Part shown: positions 14,840-22,506 of the stretch, piece by piece
Layout of the letters: every line of letters starts with the position of its first letter
How positions within the stretch are numbered: the stretch's first letter is position 1
Source: Deltaproteobacteria bacterium
Lineage (GTDB): Bacteria > Desulfobacterota > DSM-4660 > Desulfatiglandales > Desulfatiglandaceae
Direction: 5' to 3'
Length of the DNA: 22,512 nt
Assembly (NCBI GenBank): GCA_021159525.1
Contig: JAGHEC010000371.1
Coordinates: 1 to 22,512, forward strand
The notes under the pieces: model-generated
The model's input: the letters and a program-made list of their open reading frames with translations, nothing else
The model's database searches: none
What the model was told of the DNA's origin: nothing
Position numbers and translations under genes: made by a program

Positions 14840-17800
14840 ATGCTTCTAAAGGGAAAACTTATCGCTGAATCGCCGATTTACAGGGGCAACGCGCGAAAGA
14901 CGCTTTTTACCCGTGACGGGGACGGCACACACAGGCTTGTGTCGCTTCCAGGTGAAATATCGGGGACTGCACAGGCCCTTATGGATGCCTTTATCGGGCA
15001 GTCTCGTAACGGAAAAAACATCGGACTATTTAATCAGGCGTGGCAAAGGCTTTATGGAACGTCAATGCCGCAGGGGCTCGTCGAGAGGGTTGATTGCAGG
15101 CTGCAGGCGAAAAGCTACCAGCGTGACGGTTTTTTTGATTTGCGCATGGGGATTAAACTCAATGAAGACAGGTGGGCCGCAGAAGCCAATGCAAACTACA
15201 AGATGGAAACCCTTTTTAAGAACTCTGTTTTTGACTTTGTCCTCTCGGTGGGAGATTCTTCCTTGAGTGAGGGAGAAAACCGGGCGAGGCTTTACTATCT
15301 GTTGCAGGAAATGAAGGAGGGGAGATTCTGGTTCGGCGCGGGAAAAAGCAAGGGCCTTGGAAATCTTCGTCTCGAGATCGAGCTCCCGTTTTCAGCTCCG
15401 GAAAAAGCCCCCGCATTGTGCAGGGGAACAAATCACCTGCGATTGGACTTGGGTTTTGATTGCATGAATCCGGTCCTGGTAGGGTGGACCTGGGGAAAAA
15501 TTGACCCCGAGGCAAGCTCCTTTGTCGCTATTGAAGGGAGCCAGCTTCTCGCTGCCATGAAAACCCTGCCCGAACCGATCCGCGATCGGCTTGATAAGGC
15601 ATTGGGCGGGCCGATCTTCAATCCCGAAGACTGGAAAATGAAATTTACTCAATATCTCCCGAAGGTTATTGCCATATGGCTGATGGAGCGGTCCTCCGGT
15701 GAAATTGAGACATGGACCCTGCCGTCCTCAGCGGTCAACAAGCTGGGCAAGGGAAAGCATGCGCTTGCAAAAAAACTGCTTTCCAAATTGGAGGCCCTGG
15801 CTGAAAGGACTTTTTCTACGAGGGATGAGGCAGAGGCTGCCATCAAAGATGCCCTCGGGAAAAAGGCCAACATGGCAAAGAGGGTTACACAGTCGTTGGA
15901 ACAAGGGCATCAGGAGCAGAGTCGGTTCGACGAGGAGGCATGGATCCGCATTGCCGAGAGCCTGGGCATGGAAAAGGACCCGCCAGAAGAAATTATTAAC
16001 AATATTGCGGACCAGGATGCTCTTATCAAAGCGCTTGAGGCAGTCTGCATGCCCGCCCTCGGCCCGTTTTACCGTCAAATTGACCAACAGATCAAACTCA
16101 TCCAGAGTGATTCCTGGGTAGACGTGGAGATCAAAAACAGGGAAGATCATGTGCTGATAAAAAAGATGCTCCTTGACGGCAAGATAGATGAATATCAATG
16201 GGGGAAGCCTGACGAGCCCCCGGAAGGGGTAGGCGCCAATGCCTGGAGGGAATTCTTGGATGCCCACAGTAAAGTTCAATTCCGCCACATGCTGAATATC
16301 AGCAATTTAGAGAAAAGCATAACAAACGACAACAACCTGATTGAATTCCTTGAGGCGTATCGTGACCGGACCAGACAGGAGCTTTCTCTGTTGTACCATA
16401 TCGATTTCAGGGCCGGCGGTCCGTTAAACCGGGAGATTTCCCGAGAGCATGGCAAGCCTTACGATAATATGTTCATGCGGATGCTCACTTGGGCCCCGTC
16501 CAATCATGAGGCGGGCACATGGGAAATATATATTCCCGCAGGCACCATCAAGGGGGCGTTCAGGAAACGGGCCTCTCAAATCATGAAGACCCTGATGGGC
16601 GAATCAAGGGACACAGACGATCTGCTTAACATTCTGTTCGGGACACAGGGCCGGAGGGGGAGGGCCCTTTTCTCTGACGCATACCTGGTGGATCCGATAG
16701 AGCCTGAAAGAGCATGGTGCTCCATGGACGGCGTCAGGATGGACCCGAAGAGCGGACGTCCGATTGAAGCGGCCAAGCATGATTACCTTTACGCGTATGG
16801 AAATCAGCTCAAATTCCAATTTAAGGTGGATATTCAGGATGTCGGCAAAGAGGATATGGAGGTTATATCTATTCTGCGGCACCTGCTCCTTGATTTTCAA
16901 AGAGGCGATATTCCCATTGGGGGTGAAAAGACCAACGGTTTTGGGTGGATTGAAGCCGATGTGGTCAAACTGACCTGGCTTACGTCTGAATCGGATGATA
17001 TAACAAAGGAGCTGTTTGGCCAAAGGCAGTTAACCCAACATGGTGTCTGGAAGCGGCTGGAATTGAAAGGGCCCGAGGCCTCGGAGGCGTTCAGGCCTGT
17101 TAAACCCATTTCGCATTCAGAAAAGGAAGCCCATGCGTCGCCTCCCCTTGCAAAGGCGGGATTCATATCACACAGGGCATTTGGAGGGTATTGCGGTGTG
17201 CTGCAGGTGGAAGCGGAGACAATGACGCCCGTGAGCATCCGCGAAAGCGGGGGGCCGTCTTACAGCAAAGTCACTGAAGACGGGCCTATAAACGGCTGGG
17301 ATTTTTTCTCATTTTCCCCTCCGGATCCCGCCCGCAGGCCCTCGCAGAGGATCTACGCGCTTCCGAGCAGGAGTATCAAAGGGATGGTACGCCACATCTA
17401 TTCGATCGCAAGCGATTCCCGGGCCGACAGCAGTGACATAAGCAGCCTGAACCCGTCAGACAGCCTCTTCGGCTGGGTGGGAAAAGGCCCGAATAACGCA
17501 TTGACCGGCAGGGTGTCTTTCTCTTTCGGGCAGTTTGATCAGCCCGAATTAGGCTGGTTCGAGGTACCCTATCCTTATGGGGAGTGGCAATACGCGGGAA
17601 GTTCATGGAAACGGGTCCCTGACAGTTCCGCCAAAAAGACGCTTATCAAGGATTACTGGCGCATCTTCCCTCATACGCCGATGGCCCCGATCGTAAACCA
17701 ACTTGACGGATTTGAGCCGAAAGGCCCTAACGCATCATATTTTCGGGCAATCATGCCGGGCTGCAAGGCCGGTTTAAGCATTCGATTCTGGAACCTGCTC

Positions 17801-18064
17801 GAGGAGGAATTACAAAGACTGATATGGTGTGTAGCCTTAGAGCCCGGGCTTGCCCACAAGATAGGCAACAACCGTTATCTCGGCTTTGGAAGCCTGCGTC
17901 TGAAAATAAAGCCCTCCAGTTTTTTGATAGACTGGACCAAACGCTATGCTGGGAAATCAGAAGAGGGATGGCAGGTTCCTTTGTCCGCCGGAGATTGGAT
18001 CAACACAAAGACAATTTCCAACTATTCAATCCTGATAAAGGCCCTGAATGCTGACCACCTTTGA
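14840..18064 (+). CDS. Multi-domain RAMP (Cas7-like) fusion protein, type III-like CRISPR effector
   Basis: This 1074-residue protein contains at least three RAMP domains. The first (1-185) ends in a Gly-rich loop, FGAGKSKGLGNLRLE (165-179). Residues about 195-290 may be a degenerate further half-domain (LRLDLGF, then VAIEGSQLLAAM), and about 300-515 are mostly helical and charged, a candidate Cas11-like or linker region. The next RAMP (about 512-712) is Csm3-like, with IPAGTIKGAFRKRA (565-578), LFGTQGRRGRALFSDAYL (599-616) and GGEKTNGFGWIE (694-705). The last (about 775-1032) has ALPSRSIKGMVRHIYS (840-855), SLFGWVGKG (875-883), GRVSFSF and a closing IGNNRYLGFGSLRLKI. It resembles the multi-RAMP TIGR03986-type proteins. 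AAGGAG eight bases before ATG 14840 supports the start. By family knowledge it would bind a crRNA and may cut RNA. Catalytic residues cannot be assigned by eye; D542 in the loop before the second domain's motif is a candidate. Confidence 0.85.
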   Translation: MLLKGKLIAESPIYRGNARKTLFTRDGDGTHRLVSLPGEISGTAQALMDAFIGQSRNGKNIGLFNQAWQRLYGTSMPQGLVERVDCRLQAKSYQRDGFFDLRMGIKLNEDRWAAEANANYKMETLFKNSVFDFVLSVGDSSLSEGENRARLYYLLQEMKEGRFWFGAGKSKGLGNLRLEIELPFSAPEKAPALCRGTNHLRLDLGFDCMNPVLVGWTWGKIDPEASSFVAIEGSQLLAAMKTLPEPIRDRLDKALGGPIFNPEDWKMKFTQYLPKVIAIWLMERSSGEIETWTLPSSAVNKLGKGKHALAKKLLSKLEALAERTFSTRDEAEAAIKDALGKKANMAKRVTQSLEQGHQEQSRFDEEAWIRIAESLGMEKDPPEEIINNIADQDALIKALEAVCMPALGPFYRQIDQQIKLIQSDSWVDVEIKNREDHVLIKKMLLDGKIDEYQWGKPDEPPEGVGANAWREFLDAHSKVQFRHMLNISNLEKSITNDNNLIEFLEAYRDRTRQELSLLYHIDFRAGGPLNREISREHGKPYDNMFMRMLTWAPSNHEAGTWEIYIPAGTIKGAFRKRASQIMKTLMGESRDTDDLLNILFGTQGRRGRALFSDAYLVDPIEPERAWCSMDGVRMDPKSGRPIEAAKHDYLYAYGNQLKFQFKVDIQDVGKEDMEVISILRHLLLDFQRGDIPIGGEKTNGFGWIEADVVKLTWLTSESDDITKELFGQRQLTQHGVWKRLELKGPEASEAFRPVKPISHSEKEAHASPPLAKAGFISHRAFGGYCGVLQVEAETMTPVSIRESGGPSYSKVTEDGPINGWDFFSFSPPDPARRPSQRIYALPSRSIKGMVRHIYSIASDSRADSSDISSLNPSDSLFGWVGKGPNNALTGRVSFSFGQFDQPELGWFEVPYPYGEWQYAGSSWKRVPDSSAKKTLIKDYWRIFPHTPMAPIVNQLDGFEPKGPNASYFRAIMPGCKAGLSIRFWNLLEEELQRLIWCVALEPGLAHKIGNNRYLGFGSLRLKIKPSSFLIDWTKRYAGKSEEGWQVPLSAGDWINTKTISNYSILIKALNADHL

Positions 18065-18926
18065 TTGGCTCCGCTGCTGTGAAAGCGGCGCCGAGTTGAT
18101 AGCCACTACAGACCTTATAAAATCGGCGCCCGATCTTTTCCCTATCGAAGAGGAGATCGGGCCGCCTGTCTGCGGCATTGACGGACCGTGTATGCGTTGC
18201 TGGATATACCCCCGCCTGCCGGAATCATCCGATCACTACTGCAAAACATGTGAGGCAATTATATCCAAAGCAAAAGGCCTTGGGCGCATCTCCAGAGACT
18301 GCATGATTGTCTGGGGCTTTGTCAACTTCCTTCCTGATCCGATTAAACGGGATGGGGAAATCAAAAAGATTCAAGCTCGTTGCCTCTATCTGCTTGATGA
18401 AAATCATTTTATGCTAATCATGCTGGGACATAAGCTGAAGGACTGGCTTAGGGAGGTCCTGCTCTATCACGGATCTGAACTCAAGGGATTGATGCTTCTG
18501 TTTCCAACCATCGGGAAAGGAGGATCCAGTTCTATGGGGGATATCCTCTGCCGGGCAATCCATCAGGACTCACGATTTCCAATGGATCGATTGCGTATCC
18601 GGTTTTTCTCGCGTCCTGCCGAGCTGAAGTTTCCCCATAGGCGTGAAAACCAGGGGATTCTTACCTTTGAGGCGTCCGAGTTCTTAGGGCTGTTGGAGAT
18701 GGCAACAATATTCCGGGCTCAATTACTGCCTAATGAACAGGATATGGTCAGGGAGGCCGTTAGTTTAAAGGATAATCGAGAAAAGAGTTTCTACTGGGGA
18801 AGACTGATGGGCTTTTTGAGACAGGAGGCCAGGGATATGTTAACTGCCTGGAAATTTAAAGAGTGGCCGGAAAACAGAATCAGATTGTTGTACGAACTTG
18901 TTGCCTATGCCCCTTTTACCCCTTAA
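18048..18926 (+). CDS. Zinc-knuckle protein of the RAMP cassette, unknown family
   Basis: This 292-residue protein overlaps the end of the RAMP fusion gene by 17 bases and the Cas6-like gene by 20, so the three genes are tightly coupled. Its one clear motif is a zinc ribbon or knuckle, C48-MR-C51, 13 residues, C65-KT-C68, with C42 nearby. The rest is a mixed alpha/beta protein: strands around 80-110 (MIVWGFVNFL, ARCLYLL), HFMLIMLGHKLKDWL, and a helical C-terminal third with a FYWGRLMGFLRQEARDML helix. I see no GGDD or HD motif, so it is not a recognisable Cas10, and no CHAT or TPR signature. It could be a structural subunit, an RNA-binding adaptor or an effector. I do not recognise the family. 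Confidence 0.8.
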   Translation: MLTTFDWLRCCESGAELIATTDLIKSAPDLFPIEEEIGPPVCGIDGPCMRCWIYPRLPESSDHYCKTCEAIISKAKGLGRISRDCMIVWGFVNFLPDPIKRDGEIKKIQARCLYLLDENHFMLIMLGHKLKDWLREVLLYHGSELKGLMLLFPTIGKGGSSSMGDILCRAIHQDSRFPMDRLRIRFFSRPAELKFPHRRENQGILTFEASEFLGLLEMATIFRAQLLPNEQDMVREAVSLKDNREKSFYWGRLMGFLRQEARDMLTAWKFKEWPENRIRLLYELVAYAPFTP

Positions 18927-19908
18927 TGTCATACGTTATCTGATTGTCTGCCGGGTAAACGCCTCTATGGCATTTCTTCCTCTTTTCCCATCCGTGGAAT
19001 TTTCTCTTGTCTTGGGGACATTTATCGCGGAGAGGCTTCCCACCGTCCAGGCCCGTGCCTGGCGCAAGGCCTTGATGGCCTGGGAGGAATATGGAGGCAT
19101 CTCCCTGATAAAGAAGAGGAGCCTGAAGAATGTCCCCCGGGCGGATTGGCCACTGGAAGCCGTCCTTTTCTGTTATCCGGGCAAGAAAGTTTACGGGGAG
19201 GGGGAGCTGATTATGCTGGAACTCAAGCTCATGGGTGAAAGCGCGGATCATGCCCTCTTCCTTGAAACAATCCTGCCCGCCCTGGAAACAGCGAGCAGTA
19301 CAATCGACGGGTGCTGGCAGGCCCCCTACTCCATTTGGGGCAGGTTTGACATTAAGTCTATCTACGTGGCCCGGGGACCCAAGTGGGAACCTTTAGTCGA
19401 TGACGGCAGGCTTGACCTCCGCTATAAGGCAACGCCTCTCCAATGGTCTGAAGGCCTCTGTTTTCACTCCGATTCACAACGCCTGCTCCGCAATCTGACC
19501 TGGGTGACGCCCTTTGACCTCCGGCCCAATGAAACAGATGGAAATAACGAAGAAAACCGGCTAAAGATAACCCCGGGCGAAGTCCCGTCTTTAAAAGAGA
19601 TCCTGACATCTTTCATGCTGCGAATGAATTCATTCTCAACGGGCAAACGCAACAAAGGGATACAGTTCTGGGACCTTTTGAGCAGCCGGGACAGAAATTC
19701 CTTCCAGGAGGCCCTGGAACAGTCCTCGGATATTCCGATGATTCACGGCGCTTTTCAATCTGTTCCAAGGCGTTGGCCCGGCCGCTGGATAGGCAGCCAA
19801 AAATTTAGCATTATCCCGGATTCAATTGTTCCATACCTCGGGCTGGCATCTATCTTTCACATTGGCGAACATACCCATTTTGGATGCGGTACCTTTGTTC
19901 TTGATTGA
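18907..19908 (+). CDS. Cas6-like RAMP protein (putative pre-crRNA processing endoribonuclease)
   Basis: This 333-residue protein has the shape of the Cas6 family represented by the DUF2276-type proteins. It has an N-terminal strand followed by LPLFPSVEFSLVLGTFI (about 24-40, in the position of the usual PGSxLRGAhG helix), and a C-terminal Gly-rich loop FHIGEHTHFGCGTFVLD (317-333) that ends the protein, as is typical. Cas6 proteins cut pre-crRNA within the repeat. A catalytic His cannot be assigned by eye. ATG 18907 is taken as the start; TTG 18898 and 18901 are in-frame alternatives, and none has a clear ribosome binding site, consistent with coupling to the upstream gene, which it overlaps by 20 bases. 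It could alternatively be a Cas5- or Cas7-type subunit. Confidence 0.75.
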   Translation: MPLLPLNVIRYLIVCRVNASMAFLPLFPSVEFSLVLGTFIAERLPTVQARAWRKALMAWEEYGGISLIKKRSLKNVPRADWPLEAVLFCYPGKKVYGEGELIMLELKLMGESADHALFLETILPALETASSTIDGCWQAPYSIWGRFDIKSIYVARGPKWEPLVDDGRLDLRYKATPLQWSEGLCFHSDSQRLLRNLTWVTPFDLRPNETDGNNEENRLKITPGEVPSLKEILTSFMLRMNSFSTGKRNKGIQFWDLLSSRDRNSFQEALEQSSDIPMIHGAFQSVPRRWPGRWIGSQKFSIIPDSIVPYLGLASIFHIGEHTHFGCGTFVLD

Positions 19909-20140
19909 GGGCCGGACGCGATCAATTCCTGGAATGAACATCAATACGGAGATAAAAACGCCCGGGACTCTACCCGATCCCGGATCAGGCGGTCATCGGC
20001 AGGAACAACTGCTGGGGCGTGAAGCGGCATTATCCCTGAATCCTTGAGGCGGAAATCGATATCGCATGACCCGGGCGCCCTGCGAAAACTCAATAGGAGC
20101 GCTTGTCAGCCAGTTCGGAGGGAGATTGCAGCAGAAGCAG
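19909..20140. other. Non-coding or decayed sequence after the RAMP cassette
   Basis: No gene is recognised. A 37-codon open frame (ATG near 19934 to TGA near 20047) encodes a peptide with no family resemblance. CCCGGGACT ... CCCGATCCCGGATC contains partial palindromes but no T-run, so no clear terminator is seen for the RAMP cassette. Confidence 0.4.
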
Positions 20141-20460
20141 ACGATTGCCGTGGGCGTGGATACGGGCGGGACCTTTACCGGCTTTGTCTGTCGAAAGGGA
20201 GATTCATGGGCCGTTGCCAAGCTCCTGTCCAGCCCTTCCAATCCGGCCAGGGCTGTCCTGGAGGGGTGGAGGCCCTAACCGGGCGTAGACGGAAAAAGAT
20301 CATTCACGGCTCTACCATAATGCGGGACTACATCAGGGATCTCATGTCCGAACTGGATCCTGCCGACAGCCTCAGCATCCTGCAGCCCAACGGGGGAAGG
20401 ATATCCGCGGAAACCGCGATGCGTGAATCGGTCAGGACCATCCTCTCCGGGCCTGAGAGG
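20141..20460 (+). pseudogene. Hydantoinase A / oxoprolinase family remnant (frameshift and internal deletion)
   Basis: The frame ending at 20278 holds the family's N-terminal signature, IAVGVDTGGTFTGFVC, then KLLSSPSNPARAVLEG. After a shift to another frame the sequence continues with KIIHGSTI (the usual hGST segment), then jumps to MRDYIRDLMSEL and LSILQPNGGRISAETAMRESVRTILSGP. In an intact protein of this family that segment lies far downstream of HGST. The part beyond SGP no longer matches. No start codon with a ribosome binding site is apparent. The gene is therefore broken by a frameshift and at least one large deletion, and only about 100 of the several hundred residues remain. Confidence 0.75.
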
Positions 20461-20957
20461 GTCCAGGTCATTCTTCCGGCAGTAGAAACGGCCTGCCCCG
20501 ATATGGCAGGGGACCCCGTAGATGCAGGCCTGCCAGGTATCGGCCCGCAAGTGACCTTCCAAAAATCACCCGCGAACGGTTACGATCCAGATAAACAAAT
20601 GGCTCGATGCACAGGGGCCGAGACGTTTGCAGCACGGTTGTTTCACGTCCCGAAACCGCTGTTTACTGTCAAACTGCCTCTGTTTGTTGTTCCGATACAG
20701 GCGGTGCCGAGCGCCTTTGCCGCTCCCTTACCTTTTTCTTGCCGGGCTCATGGTCCCCTTGCACGAAAAACCCTTCCCCCCGGATAAGGGAGAAGGGGCT
20801 CACAAATTATTCACGTGTCCAACCCGGAATCTGTAAGGTAATCTCGGGCATGAGACTCTCAACATGTGATCGGCCGAGGGGAAACAGGATTGATCGTGGT
20901 TGGCATTTGGGATGTGGTCCGGGTGATTTTGATCAATAATAAAGCGGGGTATGCCGC
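20461..20957. other. Decayed non-coding region upstream of rmuC
   Basis: The frame open to 20787 continues from the hydantoinase fragment but its translation after 20460 shows no family pattern. Apart from the hairpin at 20766-20797 I see no gene, RNA or clear promoter here. rmuC transcription must start in the last 100-150 bases or earlier. Confidence 0.4.
20766..20797 (-). terminator. Intrinsic terminator-like hairpin, minus strand
   Basis: Read on the minus strand, CCCTTCTCCC, a seven-base loop and GGGGGAAGGG form a 10-bp stem with one T-G wobble, followed directly by TTTTT (20766-20770). The form is good, but no minus-strand gene lies just upstream of it; rmuC reads the other way. It may stop antisense transcription, or be left over from a lost gene. 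Confidence 0.6.
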
Positions 20958-22280
20958 ATGGAGCTCATAATAAGGGATGTATACTTATGGATCATCCTGG
21001 CTGGGATTTTGCTGATTTCGATCCTGGCCGTGGTCTTGCTGGTGCGCGTTTCAAAAGGCTTCAGGGACCTGGAAAAAGGCGTGCGGGACGAGTTGAGGGT
21101 CAGCCGGGAGGAAGAGCGCGGGGCCGGAAAGGACCTGCGCCAGGAGGTGTCCCTGGGGCTTAAATTGACCGGGGACATGCTGGCCAAGACCTTGGATCGC
21201 ATGGAAAAGACCCAACAGACCCGGCTTGAAGCGGTAGGGAGGGGGTTCAATGAACTCAGCGAATCAAACCGGATCGCACTGGACCGGATGCGGGCCACGT
21301 TTGATGTGCGCGTAAAGGAACTCCAGGACGGAAACGAAAAAAAGCTGGAGGAGATGCGGCGGACGGTTGATGAGAAACTCCATGATACGCTTCAAAAAAG
21401 GCTGGGAGAGTCTTTTAGACTGGTTAGCGACCGTTTGGAGGAGGTTCACAAGGGGCTTGGCGAGATGCAGAACCTGGCCGCAGGGGTGGGAGATCTCAAG
21501 CGGGTATTGACGAATGTGAAGGCACGGGGCACGTGGGCCGAGGTGCAGCTTGGCGCGATCCTGGACCAGATTCTTACTGCGGATCAATACCGGAAGAATG
21601 TATGCGTCAAGAGCGGTTCAGGCGAGTGTGTGGAGTACGCGATCCGGCTCCCGGGCCCCCGGGATGCCCCCGAGAGTTGCGTATGGCTTCCCATTGACGC
21701 GAAATTTCCCCAGGAGGATTATGTGCGCCTCCAGGATGCCGCGGACAGGGCGGATCCGGAAGGGGTGCAGGCCGCAGCAGATGCCCTGGGCAGGGCCATC
21801 CGGGCCGCGGCCAGGGACATCCGCGACAAGTATGTCGATCCACCCGGCACTACTGATTTTGCCATTATGTTTCTGGCCACTGAAGGGTTGTATGCAGAGG
21901 CGCTCCGGCAGCCGGCCCTGGTGGAGGACATTCAGCAGCGCTTTCGTGTGGTCCTGGCAGGTCCCGCCACCCTGGCCGCTATCCTGAGCAGCCTGCGCAT
22001 GGGCTTTCAGACGCTGGCCATTGAGCAGCGCAGCGCAGAGGTGTGGCGGATTCTGGCCGCGGTCAAGACCGAGTTCGGGAAGTTCGGGGATGTACTGGAA
22101 ACGATCAAGCGGCAGGTGCGGACTGTTAGCCGTACCCTCGAACAGACCGGGGTGCGCACGCGGGCCATGGAACGGAGGCTACGCTCAGTGGAGCAGTTGC
22201 CCGAGGCCGAGGCATCGGAACTCCTGTCGCTTCCCGGGATGCACGCCGCAGCCGGGGAAGGGAATGAATCTGACGGATAA
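20958..22280 (+). CDS. rmuC: DNA recombination protein RmuC
   Basis: RmuC proteins limit sequence inversions and rearrangements and are thought to have a nuclease-like core. The 440-residue product has one N-terminal transmembrane anchor (about 9-29), a long charged coiled coil (about 30-175) and the conserved core (about 180-400). The core includes GTWAEVQLGAIL, PIDAKFPQEDY, DKYVDPPGTTDFAIMFLATEGLYAE and GPATLAAILSSLRMGF. ATG 20958 is the first in-frame start before the anchor; GGGG about eight bases upstream is a weak ribosome binding site. Upstream lies decayed DNA, and downstream no gene begins before the window ends, so it appears to be transcribed alone. Confidence 0.96.
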   Translation: MELIIRDVYLWIILAGILLISILAVVLLVRVSKGFRDLEKGVRDELRVSREEERGAGKDLRQEVSLGLKLTGDMLAKTLDRMEKTQQTRLEAVGRGFNELSESNRIALDRMRATFDVRVKELQDGNEKKLEEMRRTVDEKLHDTLQKRLGESFRLVSDRLEEVHKGLGEMQNLAAGVGDLKRVLTNVKARGTWAEVQLGAILDQILTADQYRKNVCVKSGSGECVEYAIRLPGPRDAPESCVWLPIDAKFPQEDYVRLQDAADRADPEGVQAAADALGRAIRAAARDIRDKYVDPPGTTDFAIMFLATEGLYAEALRQPALVEDIQQRFRVVLAGPATLAAILSSLRMGFQTLAIEQRSAEVWRILAAVKTEFGKFGDVLETIKRQVRTVSRTLEQTGVRTRAMERRLRSVEQLPEAEASELLSLPGMHAAAGEGNESDG

Positions 22281-22419
22281 ATGCCTGGTTCAGGAATCAG
22301 TCTTTTATCAGAGTGAAATCTGCGGCAGTGCGAGCAACTGCAATTGTCCAAAAAAATCTAAAAGATTAGACTCGGTTGAAACTAAACGTATCACCTCAAT
22401 AATTAGGGGGATAACTGCG
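22281..22419. other. Non-coding region after rmuC
   Basis: No gene is visible. GCAGT-GCGAGCA-ACTGC (about 22325-22341) can form a small hairpin followed by an A-rich rather than T-rich tract, so it is not a clear terminator for rmuC. Confidence 0.35.
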
Positions 22420-22506
22420 AACCTAGTGCCGGGGCAGAAGAATTTTTCTTCCGCTCCGGGCCTCCGGGCTGGTCTCTTGAGTGACTTATCTGCGGGGGAC
22501 ACCCGC
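22420..22506 (-). repeat. Diverged dispersed repeat, copy B (inverted relative to 48-130)
   Basis: The reverse complement carries CCCCCGC, AGATAAGTCACT, CAAGAGAC and, further on, AGAAAAATTCTTCTGCCCCGG, in the same order and nearly the same spacing as at 48-130. The two copies are inverted relative to each other and enclose almost the whole window. Confidence 0.5.

Noticed and set aside
18048..18926. Zinc-knuckle protein as a Cas10
   Set aside because: No GGDD palm motif or HD residues are seen, and the protein is far shorter than Cas10.
20044..20787. Intact 247-residue gene
   Set aside because: Only a middle part resembles hydantoinase A; the start and end have no family pattern and the N-terminal signature is in another frame.
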